A DNA stretch of 64,000 nucleotides from Candidatus Aenigmatarchaeota archaeon (GCA_016187415.1 JACPJT010000001.1:33965-97964); one strand, 5' to 3'; shown: positions 1 through 8,595, counted from the first letter of the stretch. Translations and numbers: made by a program. Notes: generated from the letters alone by a model not told the origin.

Positions 1-224
1 TTTTCTTTAAATATTTCCCTGCTGCAGCCTGAACAGAGATAGCCGCCATATGGTCTCTCGGGACCCTTTTCACTTGCACTTAATTTCTTAAATTCGCTTT
101 TAGTGGATTTCTTTATGCCCTGTAGAGGCATTTTGCAATTTGCGCATATGACTCTGGCGGGTTTCTCATCTATCTGATAAATCCTTATCTTACCTGCCGG
201 CGACTTGTTTTTTATCCTCTTCAT
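1..224 (-). CDS. rpl34e: ribosomal protein eL34, 3'-truncated by window edge
   Basis: Large-subunit ribosomal protein; about 74 N-terminal residues are visible. The start reads MKRIKNKSPAGK, followed by a CAKC pair and a GGYLCSGC pair, the two CxxC knuckles of the archaeal/eukaryotic eL34 zinc site. The ATG at 224 overlaps the stop of the upstream EMC3-like gene (226-228), so the two are co-transcribed and probably translationally coupled. The coding frame is open to base 1, so the C-terminus lies outside the window. Confidence 0.88.
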   Translation of the reverse strand, partial: MKRIKNKSPAGKIRIYQIDEKPARVICANCKMPLQGIKKSTKSEFKKLSASEKGPERPYGGYLCSGCSREIFKE

Positions 225-225
225 C

Positions 226-714
226 TCATTCACCTATGAATTTTCTCAGCAACCAACTTCCTGTAACTGAGACAAGTATATACCATAAAACCCAGCTTAT
301 ATTGTTTCCTAAAAACGGCAAATAGAACGGCAAGCTTGCGATTCCTGCCAAGCTACCGAATTGCCTGCTTGCCCACGGAAACAGTACAATCAGCACTAAA
401 AACGAGACTATCATCACTTTGAATGTTTGACCAAGATGCTGGTTGTTTATTGTCATGTACTCTTTCAAGAATCTGTTCACATCATCCTGTTTCCCTTCTT
501 TCTGAGCTTTATTCATATTCTCTTTTACAGCCGCGAGTTTTTCCTTGATCTCTTTCATAACGTTTTTGTTTACCAGCAGCTTGTTCAGACCGTATATGAG
601 CGCAGTCAATATTAGCGAAAAAAGGAATATTGCTATATGCGGCTTGAAAATTAGTAGAGGCGAGAATACGGGATCTATAAGCACAGCCAATGGATTCAAC
701 AAATCTAACACCAT
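226..714 (-). CDS. EMC3/TMCO1-like membrane insertase (DUF106)
   Basis: Predicted Oxa1-superfamily membrane protein of the archaeal DUF106 (EMC3/TMCO1) type, thought to help insert membrane proteins. It has an N-terminal hydrophobic segment, a charged coiled-coil hairpin (roughly residues 50-85, rich in K/E) and two C-terminal membrane segments, the expected architecture. The ATG at 714 is preferred over an in-frame TTG at 729 because GGTGA (720-724) sits five bases upstream. Its location between secY and eL34 fits a role with the Sec translocon, and its ATG lies one base after the secY stop. Confidence 0.85.
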   Translation of the reverse strand: MVLDLLNPLAVLIDPVFSPLLIFKPHIAIFLFSLILTALIYGLNKLLVNKNVMKEIKEKLAAVKENMNKAQKEGKQDDVNRFLKEYMTINNQHLGQTFKVMIVSFLVLIVLFPWASRQFGSLAGIASLPFYLPFLGNNISWVLWYILVSVTGSWLLRKFIGE

Positions 715-715
715 T

Positions 716-2143
716 TTATTCACCAACAAATTTTCTAATCAACGGATGTGCCTCGTCCAGCTTCTCATGCTGGAGCTGCTCGTAATAATTATAAACGATC
801 ATAACAGTTAAAAGTATTCCAGTTCCCGTTCCTATGGCTCCTGTCAAGTCAGCGAATGCGGCGAGCAGACCGATTGCAATACCGCCCAGTACAGACAACG
901 CCGGTATATAGCGATTAAGCACGGCCTCCATGACTTTTGGATCTTTCCTGTATCCTGGTATCTGCAGCCCAGAGCTGTCCAATTGTCCTGCGACGCTTGC
1001 AGCATTCATGCTGGCGGTATTGACCCAGAATATAGAGAATATAGTTGCGCCCACTGTCAAAAACAGCGTATACGTTAACGCCCTTACAAGTTCGGATGGA
1101 ATCAATGAACCGGTGACAATCTGTGCCAGCAGGCTGTTATGAAAGCCGCCCCTGCCAGGCGCGGAAAGATAATAGACTAGTCCGCTTTCAGCCACGCCTC
1201 CCTGGCCGAAGCATCCCAGCAGACTGCAAGTCAATCCATCTGATGTAACGGTTGCACCAAATCTGCCAAGCAATTGTATGTTCGCAATCAATGCGGCTGT
1301 AAGTATGACTGGGATATTGCTCGTGTACAAAAGTTTCAGATCCCATGTCCTGCCGAATCCCCTTAAAGTGGAAAATGTTAGTGGCAATTGAATTTTGATG
1401 TGCTGGGCATAAACAACCATGAAAAATATGGCTAGAGTCGTTATTACGGGGAGTATATACCCAAGTGCCAGCGTGCTGTTTCCCACCATCATGCTATCTA
1501 TGAACCCCGGTATGCCACCCGCAATTCTGCCACCGCTGGCCAGCGGACTTATCACACCGATGATGACTTGCGTGGCTACTCCTGATGCGATGAAAAGGCT
1601 GACGCCTGATCCGAATCCCCACTTGCTAACCAATTCATCCAAGATGATAACTATAATTCCGCCTGCGGCAAGCTGAATTATTACGAAGAAAATTAAGAAA
1701 GGCGATGGCGATAGCGGTATTGTTCCAGAAAATGTAAATGCAGCCGCCTCTACAAAAGCCAATAGTACGGCCATTATCTTGTTCCAAGTCTGGAATTTCT
1801 TCCTGCCTTCAGGCTTTGTCACATCCCAGCTTATTATTTTTGAACCTATCAGAAGCTGCATTATAATACCGCCTGTAACTATAGGACCGATGCCCAGCGT
1901 CATCAGGCTTCCGAATTTCGAACCTAGTAATACTTCATATGGTTTGAACTGGTCGAACGAAACGTCTTTGCTTACCCCGACAACGGTAATGTGGGAAAGC
2001 AGTAGGAACAACAGTAATGCTATTCCAGTCCATTTTAGTTTCGAGTTCAGACTCTCTTTATAGTCCGGTTTGCCGACAGAAGGGAAAAATCTTGAAACTC
2101 TAGAAGCAAAATCTTTTTTATCTTCCGACTGATTCTCGTCCAT
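716..2143 (-). CDS. secY: preprotein translocase subunit SecY
   Basis: Pore-forming subunit of the Sec61/SecYEG translocon. The 475-residue length and about ten hydrophobic segments match archaeal SecY. The plug/TM2 region contains GIGPIVTGGIIMQLL and the fourth-segment region contains GFGSGVSLFI, both typical SecY signatures. It lies directly after uL15, the canonical spc-operon position, with a nine-base gap. The C-terminal tail is short and basic/acidic, as expected for the cytosolic ribosome-docking side. Confidence 0.97.
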   Translation of the reverse strand: MDENQSEDKKDFASRVSRFFPSVGKPDYKESLNSKLKWTGIALLLFLLLSHITVVGVSKDVSFDQFKPYEVLLGSKFGSLMTLGIGPIVTGGIIMQLLIGSKIISWDVTKPEGRKKFQTWNKIMAVLLAFVEAAAFTFSGTIPLSPSPFLIFFVIIQLAAGGIIVIILDELVSKWGFGSGVSLFIASGVATQVIIGVISPLASGGRIAGGIPGFIDSMMVGNSTLALGYILPVITTLAIFFMVVYAQHIKIQLPLTFSTLRGFGRTWDLKLLYTSNIPVILTAALIANIQLLGRFGATVTSDGLTCSLLGCFGQGGVAESGLVYYLSAPGRGGFHNSLLAQIVTGSLIPSELVRALTYTLFLTVGATIFSIFWVNTASMNAASVAGQLDSSGLQIPGYRKDPKVMEAVLNRYIPALSVLGGIAIGLLAAFADLTGAIGTGTGILLTVMIVYNYYEQLQHEKLDEAHPLIRKFVGE

Positions 2144-2152
2144 AGAGCAACC

Positions 2153-2590
2153 TTATATTTTGACGGCTTTGCCGCCAACTTCTTCCAATTTTTTAATCGC
2201 AGACTTTGAAAAATATTTACCCTCTACAATCAGCGGTTTGATTGCCTTGCCTGTGCCTAGAAGTTTTTCATATCCGAGTTTGGCCAGCGCTATTTTTACT
2301 TTCCCGTCTTGTTCCTCAACAAGTTTCTGGTCTTTAAGTTTGTCAACCATAAGATAAAGCTCTTTCAAGTTTATGGTTCTCACATCTTCCATTAGCGAAT
2401 GGTGCCTTTTGAAGCCATGTTTGCCAAAATGTTCTGGGTCGTATTTTAGCATAGTCCCTTTCTTGTGGTGAGCCAACCCTACGTTGCCTCTGCCGCCATG
2501 GTTTCCAGGTCCTCTCCATTTTTTATGCGAGCCATGATAAGTTCTATACCCACGGAACCTCGAATGTTTCTTTCTTTTTCTGACTACCAT
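2153..2590 (-). CDS. rpl15: ribosomal protein uL15
   Basis: Large-subunit protein of 145 residues, of usual archaeal length. The very basic N-terminus (MVVRKRKKHSRFRG) is followed by a glycine-rich HGGRGNVGLAHH stretch typical of the uL15 extension that threads into 23S rRNA. The C-terminal globular domain ends AIKKLEEVGGKAVKI. Its ATG is adjacent to the uL30 stop, and it precedes secY, the conserved archaeal and bacterial order. Confidence 0.96.
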   Translation of the reverse strand: MVVRKRKKHSRFRGYRTYHGSHKKWRGPGNHGGRGNVGLAHHKKGTMLKYDPEHFGKHGFKRHHSLMEDVRTINLKELYLMVDKLKDQKLVEEQDGKVKIALAKLGYEKLLGTGKAIKPLIVEGKYFSKSAIKKLEEVGGKAVKI

Positions 2591-3049
2591 TCAAATCATT
2601 TCCTTAAGCAAGCCGTTTATAGCTACACCTCTGTAACCCAAATCCCCTTTTGGATAGTGCGATTTTATAGATTTAAACCCTTTGGAAGGCGGTGAGAGCC
2701 GGAAAATGCGTTTAATATTTTTGAAATCGCTTAATTTAATCTTCCCAGACAACAACGCATCTGCAAGTTCTTCATAAGAATTATGGCCAAAAATTACCTT
2801 CAACGAGTCTTCGCTTACCCTTTCTTCATTGTTCAATCTAAGCCTCTTTCGGAGAAGCTCCACCAGTGTGGGCTTGTCTATTTCGCCGAACGTGATGTAA
2901 TTCCTCATCTTTTCGAGCATTCCTTTGTAGCTAGGTTCATCTGGCAACAATATGCAATGATGCGGCGCGTCCAATTTCAACATCCTCAGAGTATCCTTGA
3001 ACCCTTTCATCATATCCACATTCCCTCTTATTCTGATTATGCTGAACAT
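2591..3049 (-). CDS. rpl30: ribosomal protein uL30
   Basis: Large-subunit protein in the longer (152-residue) archaeal/eukaryotic L7-type form. The start FSIIRIRGNVDMMKGFKDTLRML is typical of the family. An AGTGA motif lies six bases before the ATG. In other archaea uS5 directly precedes this gene; here uS5 lies about 2.4 kb upstream beyond inserted genes. uL30 must therefore be driven from the A/T-rich gap at 3050-3168 or by readthrough. Confidence 0.94.
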   Translation of the reverse strand: MFSIIRIRGNVDMMKGFKDTLRMLKLDAPHHCILLPDEPSYKGMLEKMRNYITFGEIDKPTLVELLRKRLRLNNEERVSEDSLKVIFGHNSYEELADALLSGKIKLSDFKNIKRIFRLSPPSKGFKSIKSHYPKGDLGYRGVAINGLLKEMI

Positions 3050-3168
3050 AGTTTCACTTAGATTAATGAAATTTAATGTCTTTTAAGCTTTAAGAAATTT
3101 TGTTAGAGATAAAATATTGCGTTTAAGAAAAGATAAGCCTAAAAACATAACATAATCTAAAGGAATAT

Positions 3169-4275
3169 ATGAGACCAGAAATAAGCGTGTTCATACCGGT
3201 ATATAAGGGGATCGGTCTCTTATCCAAGAATTTGGGAAATCTGGTAACCCAGAAGATCAATAAGGAAATATTCGTTGTCGTAGACGGCGAACCGTCGCAA
3301 GAGAGTCTGCATGCATTTAAAGAATTTGGCAAGAATGCCAATTTCATTTTCAACAGCAAAAGAATAGGAAAGGTAAACGGCCTGAACAAGGCTGTAAAAA
3401 GAGCAAAAGGCAATGTGTTCGTTTTTTTGGACGATGACGTCGAAGTTGCAAATGATTCAAGGTTTCTTCAGAAAATCGTAAGCGAGATGCACGATACGGA
3501 TATACTGGAAATTAAAAAAGAAGTTGTTGACAATTCCTTGCTCTCAAAGATGACTTACTGCGAATACGTCGGGTTTAACATCTGGGCATGGCTGTTGACG
3601 AGGTTTGGCAAGAGGTCGCCGTCTGTAAACGGCCAGGCGTTCGCCATAAAAAGGAACATTTTTGATTCATTAAACGGATTCAGGAGAGTCATAGCCGAAG
3701 ATTTGGACATGGGCATGAGGGCCTTCCTGAAAAATTACAGATTCAAATACACAGACAAAGTAAAGGTTTACAATCATGTAATTTCTGATTTTAAAACTTG
3801 GGTCATTCAGCGCACAAGATGGGCCACAGCAAATGCATTTTGCGTCAGAGAATGCTTCTTGGAACTGATAAAAAAATCTGCAACCAAATATCAGATATTC
3901 ATTCCCGCGCTACTTTTCCTCTTCCCGTCAATTATACTGCTGTTATCAGGATTTTTAGTGCCTAAGATAACGGTATACAACATCGTTTCATCGATCTCGT
4001 CGTTTCTGACGAACTTTGACATGTCCATGCCGATCTGGTTTCTGACAACCGTGGGCCTGAATTTAATCAAGGGGATATCACTTTCTATAATAAGTTTTGC
4101 GATATTTTCAAGCCTGTCGTTCATGCTGTCCAAAAGAGTGGGGCTGGAGTTCAAGTTAGACGGTTTCCTTATGTACTACTTCTTCTATTCAGTCCTCAGC
4201 ATGCTGATACAGATAGTCGGCTTCACCAAAGTATTCATTTTTAATGACACCTCGTCTTCGGACTGGAAAGTTTGA
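3169..4275 (+). CDS. membrane-anchored family 2 glycosyltransferase
   Basis: A 368-residue GT-A-fold enzyme that probably transfers a sugar from a nucleotide donor to a lipid or polymer at the membrane. It has a nucleotide-binding start (SVFIPVYKG), a DDD metal-binding motif (VFLDDDVEV, about residue 92), an EDLDMGMR acidic catalytic block and a QRTRWATA block. This set is seen in processive GT2 enzymes. About four C-terminal hydrophobic segments follow. It lies opposite to the ribosomal operon and is inserted between the uS5 and uL30 parts. Substrate unknown. Confidence 0.85.
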   Translation: MRPEISVFIPVYKGIGLLSKNLGNLVTQKINKEIFVVVDGEPSQESLHAFKEFGKNANFIFNSKRIGKVNGLNKAVKRAKGNVFVFLDDDVEVANDSRFLQKIVSEMHDTDILEIKKEVVDNSLLSKMTYCEYVGFNIWAWLLTRFGKRSPSVNGQAFAIKRNIFDSLNGFRRVIAEDLDMGMRAFLKNYRFKYTDKVKVYNHVISDFKTWVIQRTRWATANAFCVRECFLELIKKSATKYQIFIPALLFLFPSIILLLSGFLVPKITVYNIVSSISSFLTNFDMSMPIWFLTTVGLNLIKGISLSIISFAIFSSLSFMLSKRVGLEFKLDGFLMYYFFYSVLSMLIQIVGFTKVFIFNDTSSSDWKV

Positions 4276-4279
4276 TTAT

Positions 4280-4585
4280 CTACCTACGGTTTTCAAAATT
4301 TTCAATCATATAGTCGATTATACCTTTTTTATTACGATTCGTTAAATAATCCAATCCTCGGGCTAATGTGTAAAAGGCAATCCCCCCGACAATACCCACA
4401 CCCCAACCCATTGAACCATATTCAACATAACCCATCACATCTTTATTTTTGGCTGCTGCCTCTTCCAGTCCAGCAACCGCACCTACAATTGATAAACCAA
4501 CAGCGCCAAGTGTGGCAAGACCAAATGCATGTAGACTTCTAAAATTTAGAACGACCCTTGCGGCATTGCGTCGTATATTATACAC
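4280..4585 (-). CDS. small membrane protein, unknown
   Basis: Unrecognised 101-residue protein. It contains two hydrophobic segments (around residues 18-37 and 58-75) separated by a polar loop, and a charged C-terminus. Its 3' end faces the glycosyltransferase gene with a four-base gap. No family assigned. Confidence 0.55.
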   Translation of the reverse strand: MYNIRRNAARVVLNFRSLHAFGLATLGAVGLSIVGAVAGLEEAAAKNKDVMGYVEYGSMGWGVGIVGGIAFYTLARGLDYLTNRNKKGIIDYMIENFENRR

Positions 4586-4680
4586 ATTTATATATTATTC
4601 CAGAAAGTTTAAAAGTTTGGAGTAGCACTATCACAGAGTCATTGCTTAATTTTAAATATGCGAACTGATTAACTAAATGT

Positions 4681-5109
4681 ATGCCTTTATTGTACACTCT
4701 ATTTGAATTGCTCGACAAAATATTTCCCGCTAAGATTGCTTATGCGCATTGCGACATACCGTGCGGCATTTACGATCCTCATCTGGCTCAGATGGCTGCG
4801 CATACAGTCATCAGGATGGTCACTTTGATCAATGAACTTACTCCAAAAATGACGCCGGATGCGAAACCCGAACAAATGCATGAGCATGTCCAAAAGAATC
4901 CGGACCTCCATGATCTTGTGTGGAAGGTGATGAAGCTCGGCTCAAAAGTGAAACAAGAAGTGAATTTACAATCTTCAGAGGATCTGCTGGAAACTGTCAA
5001 TAAGATTGCTGAGATATTCTGGAAAACGAAAGACATGGGAACTGTAAGATACAAATCACCGTATCCAACAGCAAGAGAAACTGTATATCCAGCACCAAAG
5101 AAAAGTTAA
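4681..5109 (+). CDS. sodN: nickel-dependent superoxide dismutase precursor
   Basis: Converts superoxide to oxygen and peroxide. After a 22-residue N-terminal leader ending in AKIAYA comes HCDIPCGIYDPH, the diagnostic nickel hook. In the mature enzyme His1 and the two Cys of HCxxPC bind Ni, so cleavage before His23 is required. The helical remainder (142 residues in all) matches the four-helix NiSOD fold. The ATG at 4681 is leaderless behind the TATA-like tttaaata (4651-4658). The next gene is a stand-alone S26 peptidase, the usual maturation partner. NiSOD is best known from Streptomyces, cyanobacteria and marine microbes. Confidence 0.93.
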   Translation: MPLLYTLFELLDKIFPAKIAYAHCDIPCGIYDPHLAQMAAHTVIRMVTLINELTPKMTPDAKPEQMHEHVQKNPDLHDLVWKVMKLGSKVKQEVNLQSSEDLLETVNKIAEIFWKTKDMGTVRYKSPYPTARETVYPAPKKS

Positions 5110-5136
5110 TTTAGTTTATTTCACCATTCCTATTTC

Positions 5137-5442
5137 ATGTTTCCCATAATGCGGTTTAAGGTCGAAGACAGGAGTATGGAACCCGCAATTCGGGCTGGCG
5201 ATTATGTCGTAGTCAACAGGCTGGTTTATGCATTGCGAAATCCCTCTAAAGGCGACATAATTGTTCTAAGACATCCGAAAGAAAAAAAGAAATTTTTAAT
5301 CAAGCGTATATCCGTTGTAACAAACTCAAACGAATATTATGTTGTTGGTGACAATAAGGATTTCAGCCAAGACAGCAGGCATTTCGGGCCGATTAAACAA
5401 AGTTCAATAATTGGAAAAGTTTGGTTCCATGTGAAGTCTTGA
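5137..5442 (+). CDS. sodX: S26-family peptidase, probable NiSOD maturation protease
   Basis: Short (101 residues) soluble signal-peptidase-like protein. A Ser in DRSMEP (about residue 12) and a Lys in FLIKRI (about residue 51) form the S26A Ser-Lys dyad, followed by the GDNKDFSQDSRHFGP box. There is no membrane segment, unlike true signal peptidases. It lies 27 bases after sodN on the same strand. In bacteria the sodN-sodX pairing denotes the enzyme that frees the N-terminal His of NiSOD. Function is inferred from dyad plus context. Confidence 0.85.
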   Translation: MFPIMRFKVEDRSMEPAIRAGDYVVVNRLVYALRNPSKGDIIVLRHPKEKKKFLIKRISVVTNSNEYYVVGDNKDFSQDSRHFGPIKQSSIIGKVWFHVKS

Positions 5443-5443
5443 T

Positions 5444-6238
5444 TCATTTCTCGTAAACATACAAATTTTTCAAAGCATCAAAAACGGCTAAAATCAGGTT
5501 GACCCTGTTGGAAGTATTTCCAAAAGTCTTTATCCATACGTCTTTGATACCAGCTAATCTGAGCAACTTTTTGGTTTCGTTGTCTGCCACAAGTCCAACG
5601 CCTTTAGGAGCCGGCATCAATTCAACCCTTACAGACCCTGAATGTCCTTTTGTTTTAAATGCTATCGAATGTTCCGTACCGCAACCGCATTCCCAATCGC
5701 CGCAACCTCTTTTTATTTTTATGACACTTAATTTGGCCTTTCTAAGCGATTTTTCCATCGAAGTTCTAGGTTCGACACTGGCGCCTCTTCCCACACCTAA
5801 GATACCGTTGCCATCCCCGACGACGAAAAGTGCGGATGTACTAAATCTTCTTCCTGAACCATGCATCTTCGCAGTTATTCTAATCGGAATCCTTTGTATA
5901 CCGCCGCCTTTGCCCCCCCTTCCGCCTATGAGTATTAGTTCACTTTGAAGAGCAGGAACAAGATGATCGACTATCTGATATTCAACTATCTTGCTGCCAG
6001 AGGAAAATATTTCATCTATGTTTTTAATTTTCCCTTCCAAAACCCGTTTCCCAAGAATTGTCTTGGGTTTCCATGATGATTCAGGCTGCGGCTCTTCGAC
6101 AACTGGGACCTGAGCTATGACTTCGGGAGCTTCTTCCGGAGTTACCATAACAACGACGGGCACCTTTTCCATGGATTCTTCCGAAGTTGTATTATTAGGT
6201 TCACTTTCAGTTTTATTTTTTTCTTCAGACTTTTCCAT
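5444..6238 (-). CDS. rps5: ribosomal protein uS5 with long acidic N-terminal extension
   Basis: Small-subunit decoding-centre protein. The core shows GRGGKGGGIQRIPIRI and the archaeal CGDWECGCGTEHS insertion, then GHSGSVRVELMPAPKG. The total of 264 residues is longer than usual because about 55 N-terminal residues form a low-complexity Glu/Ser/Pro/Val tail of no recognised function. The ATG directly follows the uL18 stop. Downstream the operon is broken: convergent sodX ends one base away instead of uL30. Confidence 0.95.
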   Translation of the reverse strand: MEKSEEKNKTESEPNNTTSEESMEKVPVVVMVTPEEAPEVIAQVPVVEEPQPESSWKPKTILGKRVLEGKIKNIDEIFSSGSKIVEYQIVDHLVPALQSELILIGGRGGKGGGIQRIPIRITAKMHGSGRRFSTSALFVVGDGNGILGVGRGASVEPRTSMEKSLRKAKLSVIKIKRGCGDWECGCGTEHSIAFKTKGHSGSVRVELMPAPKGVGLVADNETKKLLRLAGIKDVWIKTFGNTSNRVNLILAVFDALKNLYVYEK

Positions 6239-6751
6239 TTATCCACCCAGTATCTTATTCTTGACCTTTTCAAATTCTGAAGTCAAGTTCTTAAACTTCT
6301 CATTTGATGAAATGTGCATTCCTTTAATTCTCTCATCACTAGGCAGCATCTCATCCTCTACTGACATGCTCATGCCAGCATCTTTAGCGCCTTTAATAAC
6401 CGCAAAAATTCTCGAACCCCTAACCGGAGCATACAAACCGGAATCAGGAATAACTCCATCCAACTTTTTTTCCACTGCGCTCTTCCCAATCAACAGTCCT
6501 GTCAAATATGCTGCTGATATGTTATCACACGCAAAGTTCCACCCCAGCTTTTTTAATTCTCTGCTGCTCGCAGCTACAACTACTTTGTCGCCTTTGTTAC
6601 CAAATTCCGCTATCTGCGCGGTGATGTAGTTAAGGCTTCGCCTAATTACCAATCTTGGCGCGCCAGACTTTAACAATCGCAATCTTTGCTGATAATCCGT
6701 CTTACCTTCTTTTCTTCTCTTGAATGGCATTTTATATCGTGGCGACTGCAT
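6239..6751 (-). CDS. rpl18: ribosomal protein uL18
   Basis: 5S-rRNA-binding large-subunit protein, 170 residues. The N-terminus has FKRRKEGKTDYQQRLRLLKSG and the mid region RSLNYITAQIAEFG, characteristic of archaeal uL18. AGTGAT lies four bases before the ATG at 6751, supporting this start over an internal Met. It sits between eL19 and uS5 as in other archaea. Confidence 0.95.
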   Translation of the reverse strand: MQSPRYKMPFKRRKEGKTDYQQRLRLLKSGAPRLVIRRSLNYITAQIAEFGNKGDKVVVAASSRELKKLGWNFACDNISAAYLTGLLIGKSAVEKKLDGVIPDSGLYAPVRGSRIFAVIKGAKDAGMSMSVEDEMLPSDERIKGMHISSNEKFKNLTSEFEKVKNKILGG

Positions 6752-6755
6752 GAAA

Positions 6756-7175
6756 TCACTTTAACATTTTATTCTGTTCTATGTACAGCTTCAAGTGCGC
6801 CCTGCTTCTAAACATGCCGCCTTTTATCAAACCATAGAGCGATCTATAACTCACATTGTCCAATTTGCTTTCATCCTTAAGCTCTTTGATCATCCTTCTT
6901 TGAGTGCGGACAGCGGCCATCCATCTGCTTTTTCGGGAAACAATCGAATATTTTTTACCTTCTTTGCTGCCATGGCCTCGTTTTCTCTTGACTTTCGCAA
7001 CTGATATTCTCACTTTTTTAGGGTGAATTTTGATATCGCCTTTTTTGATCAGTTTGCGTATATCCCAATTGGTTATGGCCTTTTCTATGTCCTTCAGTTT
7101 ATCAGGATTAAACCACACTCTAGATATGCCCGCTTTCATTACTTTCGCAGCCATTCTTTTTTGTACGTTTGGCAT
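6756..7175 (-). CDS. rpl19e: ribosomal protein eL19
   Basis: Archaeal/eukaryotic large-subunit protein, 139 residues. Typical elements are QKRMAAKVMKAGISRVWFNPD at the start, KRKRGHGSKEGKK in the basic middle, and YRSLYGLIKGGMFRSRAHL near the end. The ATG at 7175 is chosen because AGTGAT precedes it by four bases. The gene is four bases from uL18. Confidence 0.95.
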   Translation of the reverse strand: MPNVQKRMAAKVMKAGISRVWFNPDKLKDIEKAITNWDIRKLIKKGDIKIHPKKVRISVAKVKRKRGHGSKEGKKYSIVSRKSRWMAAVRTQRRMIKELKDESKLDNVSYRSLYGLIKGGMFRSRAHLKLYIEQNKMLK

Positions 7176-7228
7176 CAAATCACTTCAATAATTCTGAAGA
7201 ATAGAATTTAAATGCTTTAAAAGATTTA

Positions 7229-7570
7229 CTAGGGATTCAGAACCTTCAACTTCAGTTCTTCCGCTTTCTTTAGTATGTCGGTTCTCTTTCTGTTGCCTAC
7301 AGACGAAGATATCCTCACAGCTTCCTTTCCTGCGTCCATTTTTCCCAATGCATCCACATTGCTGACCAGAACTTCCCTGAACCCTGACGGGTGCAGGTAT
7401 CTCAAATCTCTGGGACCCCGATAACCAACATTGGGCATCTGCAATTTGCCCTTTCTTTTCTCCGCCACCTTGGAGTTTATGCCTTTCGGTTTTCTCCAAG
7501 ACGACTTTACCCTTTTCAAGGATGCGGACAGCCATCTTACAAATTTCGGATTTTTTTTCTTATTGACCAT
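7229..7570 (-). CDS. rpl32e: ribosomal protein eL32
   Basis: 113-residue large-subunit protein. It has KFVRWLSASLKRVKSSWRKPKG, then MPNVGYRGPRDLRYLHPSGF, the eL32 hallmark. The ATG at 7570 (MVNKKK) has AGTGAT four bases upstream, so the upstream in-frame GTG is rejected. It lies in operon order uL6-eL32-eL19. A 54-base gap separates it from eL19. Confidence 0.94.
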   Translation of the reverse strand: MVNKKKNPKFVRWLSASLKRVKSSWRKPKGINSKVAEKRKGKLQMPNVGYRGPRDLRYLHPSGFREVLVSNVDALGKMDAGKEAVRISSSVGNRKRTDILKKAEELKLKVLNP

Positions 7571-7575
7571 TGATA

Positions 7576-8103
7576 TCACTTTTTACCTGATACTAAATAT
7601 ATGCCATCGGAAAATCTTCTTTTGTCAAAACCCACTATTCTGCAGGATTGCTCGATATTGGATGCGGTCTGCCCGACATCTTCCAGATTTATGCCGGTGA
7701 TGGTTACATCCAGGCCGTCTATCTTTACTTGGGTATCTCCTATGATATCAGCGACTCTTGATGTCCTTTCACCAATGAAATTCTGTGTGACCACCTTCCT
7801 GCCTTCAAGCTTGACTGTCATTGGGAAGTGGCTGTAGACTATTTTCATACGATAAGTATAACCATTGGTCACACCTTCGGCCATGTTTCTTATATGCGCA
7901 ATCATCGTGCCGATCATCGCCTTCACTTCCCTCTTTGACAATTCCGAAGAGATCTTGACCTTGTTTTCGGTTTTTTCGATTTTTATACCAAAAGCAAGTT
8001 TGAATGTCCTTTCCAGCTGGCCTTTCGCCCCGGAAACCCTTACCTTACCGCCATCAGTTTCAATAGAAATATTCGCTGGAATCAAGAATTCTTTAGAATA
8101 CAT
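7576..8103 (-). CDS. rpl6: ribosomal protein uL6
   Basis: 175-residue large-subunit protein near the sarcin-ricin loop. It carries the archaeal LEGRKVVTQNFIGERTSRVADIIG region and the duplicated beta-rich fold starting IPANISIETDGGKVRVSGAKG. AAGTGAT precedes the ATG by four bases. It follows uS8 as expected. Confidence 0.95.
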   Translation of the reverse strand: MYSKEFLIPANISIETDGGKVRVSGAKGQLERTFKLAFGIKIEKTENKVKISSELSKREVKAMIGTMIAHIRNMAEGVTNGYTYRMKIVYSHFPMTVKLEGRKVVTQNFIGERTSRVADIIGDTQVKIDGLDVTITGINLEDVGQTASNIEQSCRIVGFDKRRFSDGIYLVSGKK

Positions 8104-8111
8104 AAAATCAC

Positions 8112-8498
8112 TTAATAGATGTAAGATAGCAACCTTCCGCCAATCTTAAGCTCTTTGGCTTTTTTATGTTCCATGACGCCTTGCGATGTAGACATGATTA
8201 ACAAACCCATGTTTCGTGCTGGTAGGAACCTTTTCTCAAATTTTTCATATTTGTCAGTGGTCACAGCAAATCTGGGTTTGATGATCTTGCAGTCGATTAT
8301 CTTGCCCTTTAATTCAACTTTGAACAAGCCGCCTTTGCCGTCTTCTATTTTTTCAAACGATCCGATATAACCGTTATCATGCATGACCTTGAGAACATTG
8401 CCTATCAGTTTGCTGGACTTGACTACACAATCCCTGTCTCCTATTCTTTCAGCATTCTTCACTACTGTCAGTGCATCTGCCAATGTATCCTGCAACAT
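8112..8498 (-). CDS. rps8: ribosomal protein uS8
   Basis: 128-residue 16S rRNA-binding protein; the C-terminal [23 protein letters not shown] is the uS8 signature. It is the first gene of the operon in this window. Upstream uS14 and uL5, normally adjacent in archaea, are absent; PCNA lies upstream instead. Confidence 0.95.
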   Translation of the reverse strand: MLQDTLADALTVVKNAERIGDRDCVVKSSKLIGNVLKVMHDNGYIGSFEKIEDGKGGLFKVELKGKIIDCKIIKPRFAVTTDKYEKFEKRFLPARNMGLLIMSTSQGVMEHKKAKELKIGGRLLSYIY

Positions 8499-8595
8499 AA
8501 ATTCACTCTATTATCTATGGAAATAGCATTTAAAAAGTTTAAAGCAATGCTAGAATTTAATATACGGTACCAATTAATTAACTGGTTAGAAAATA

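Noticed and set aside
7185-7535. 116-residue alternative frame across the eL32 gene
   Set aside because: It overlaps a firmly identified ribosomal protein gene and has no recognisable product.
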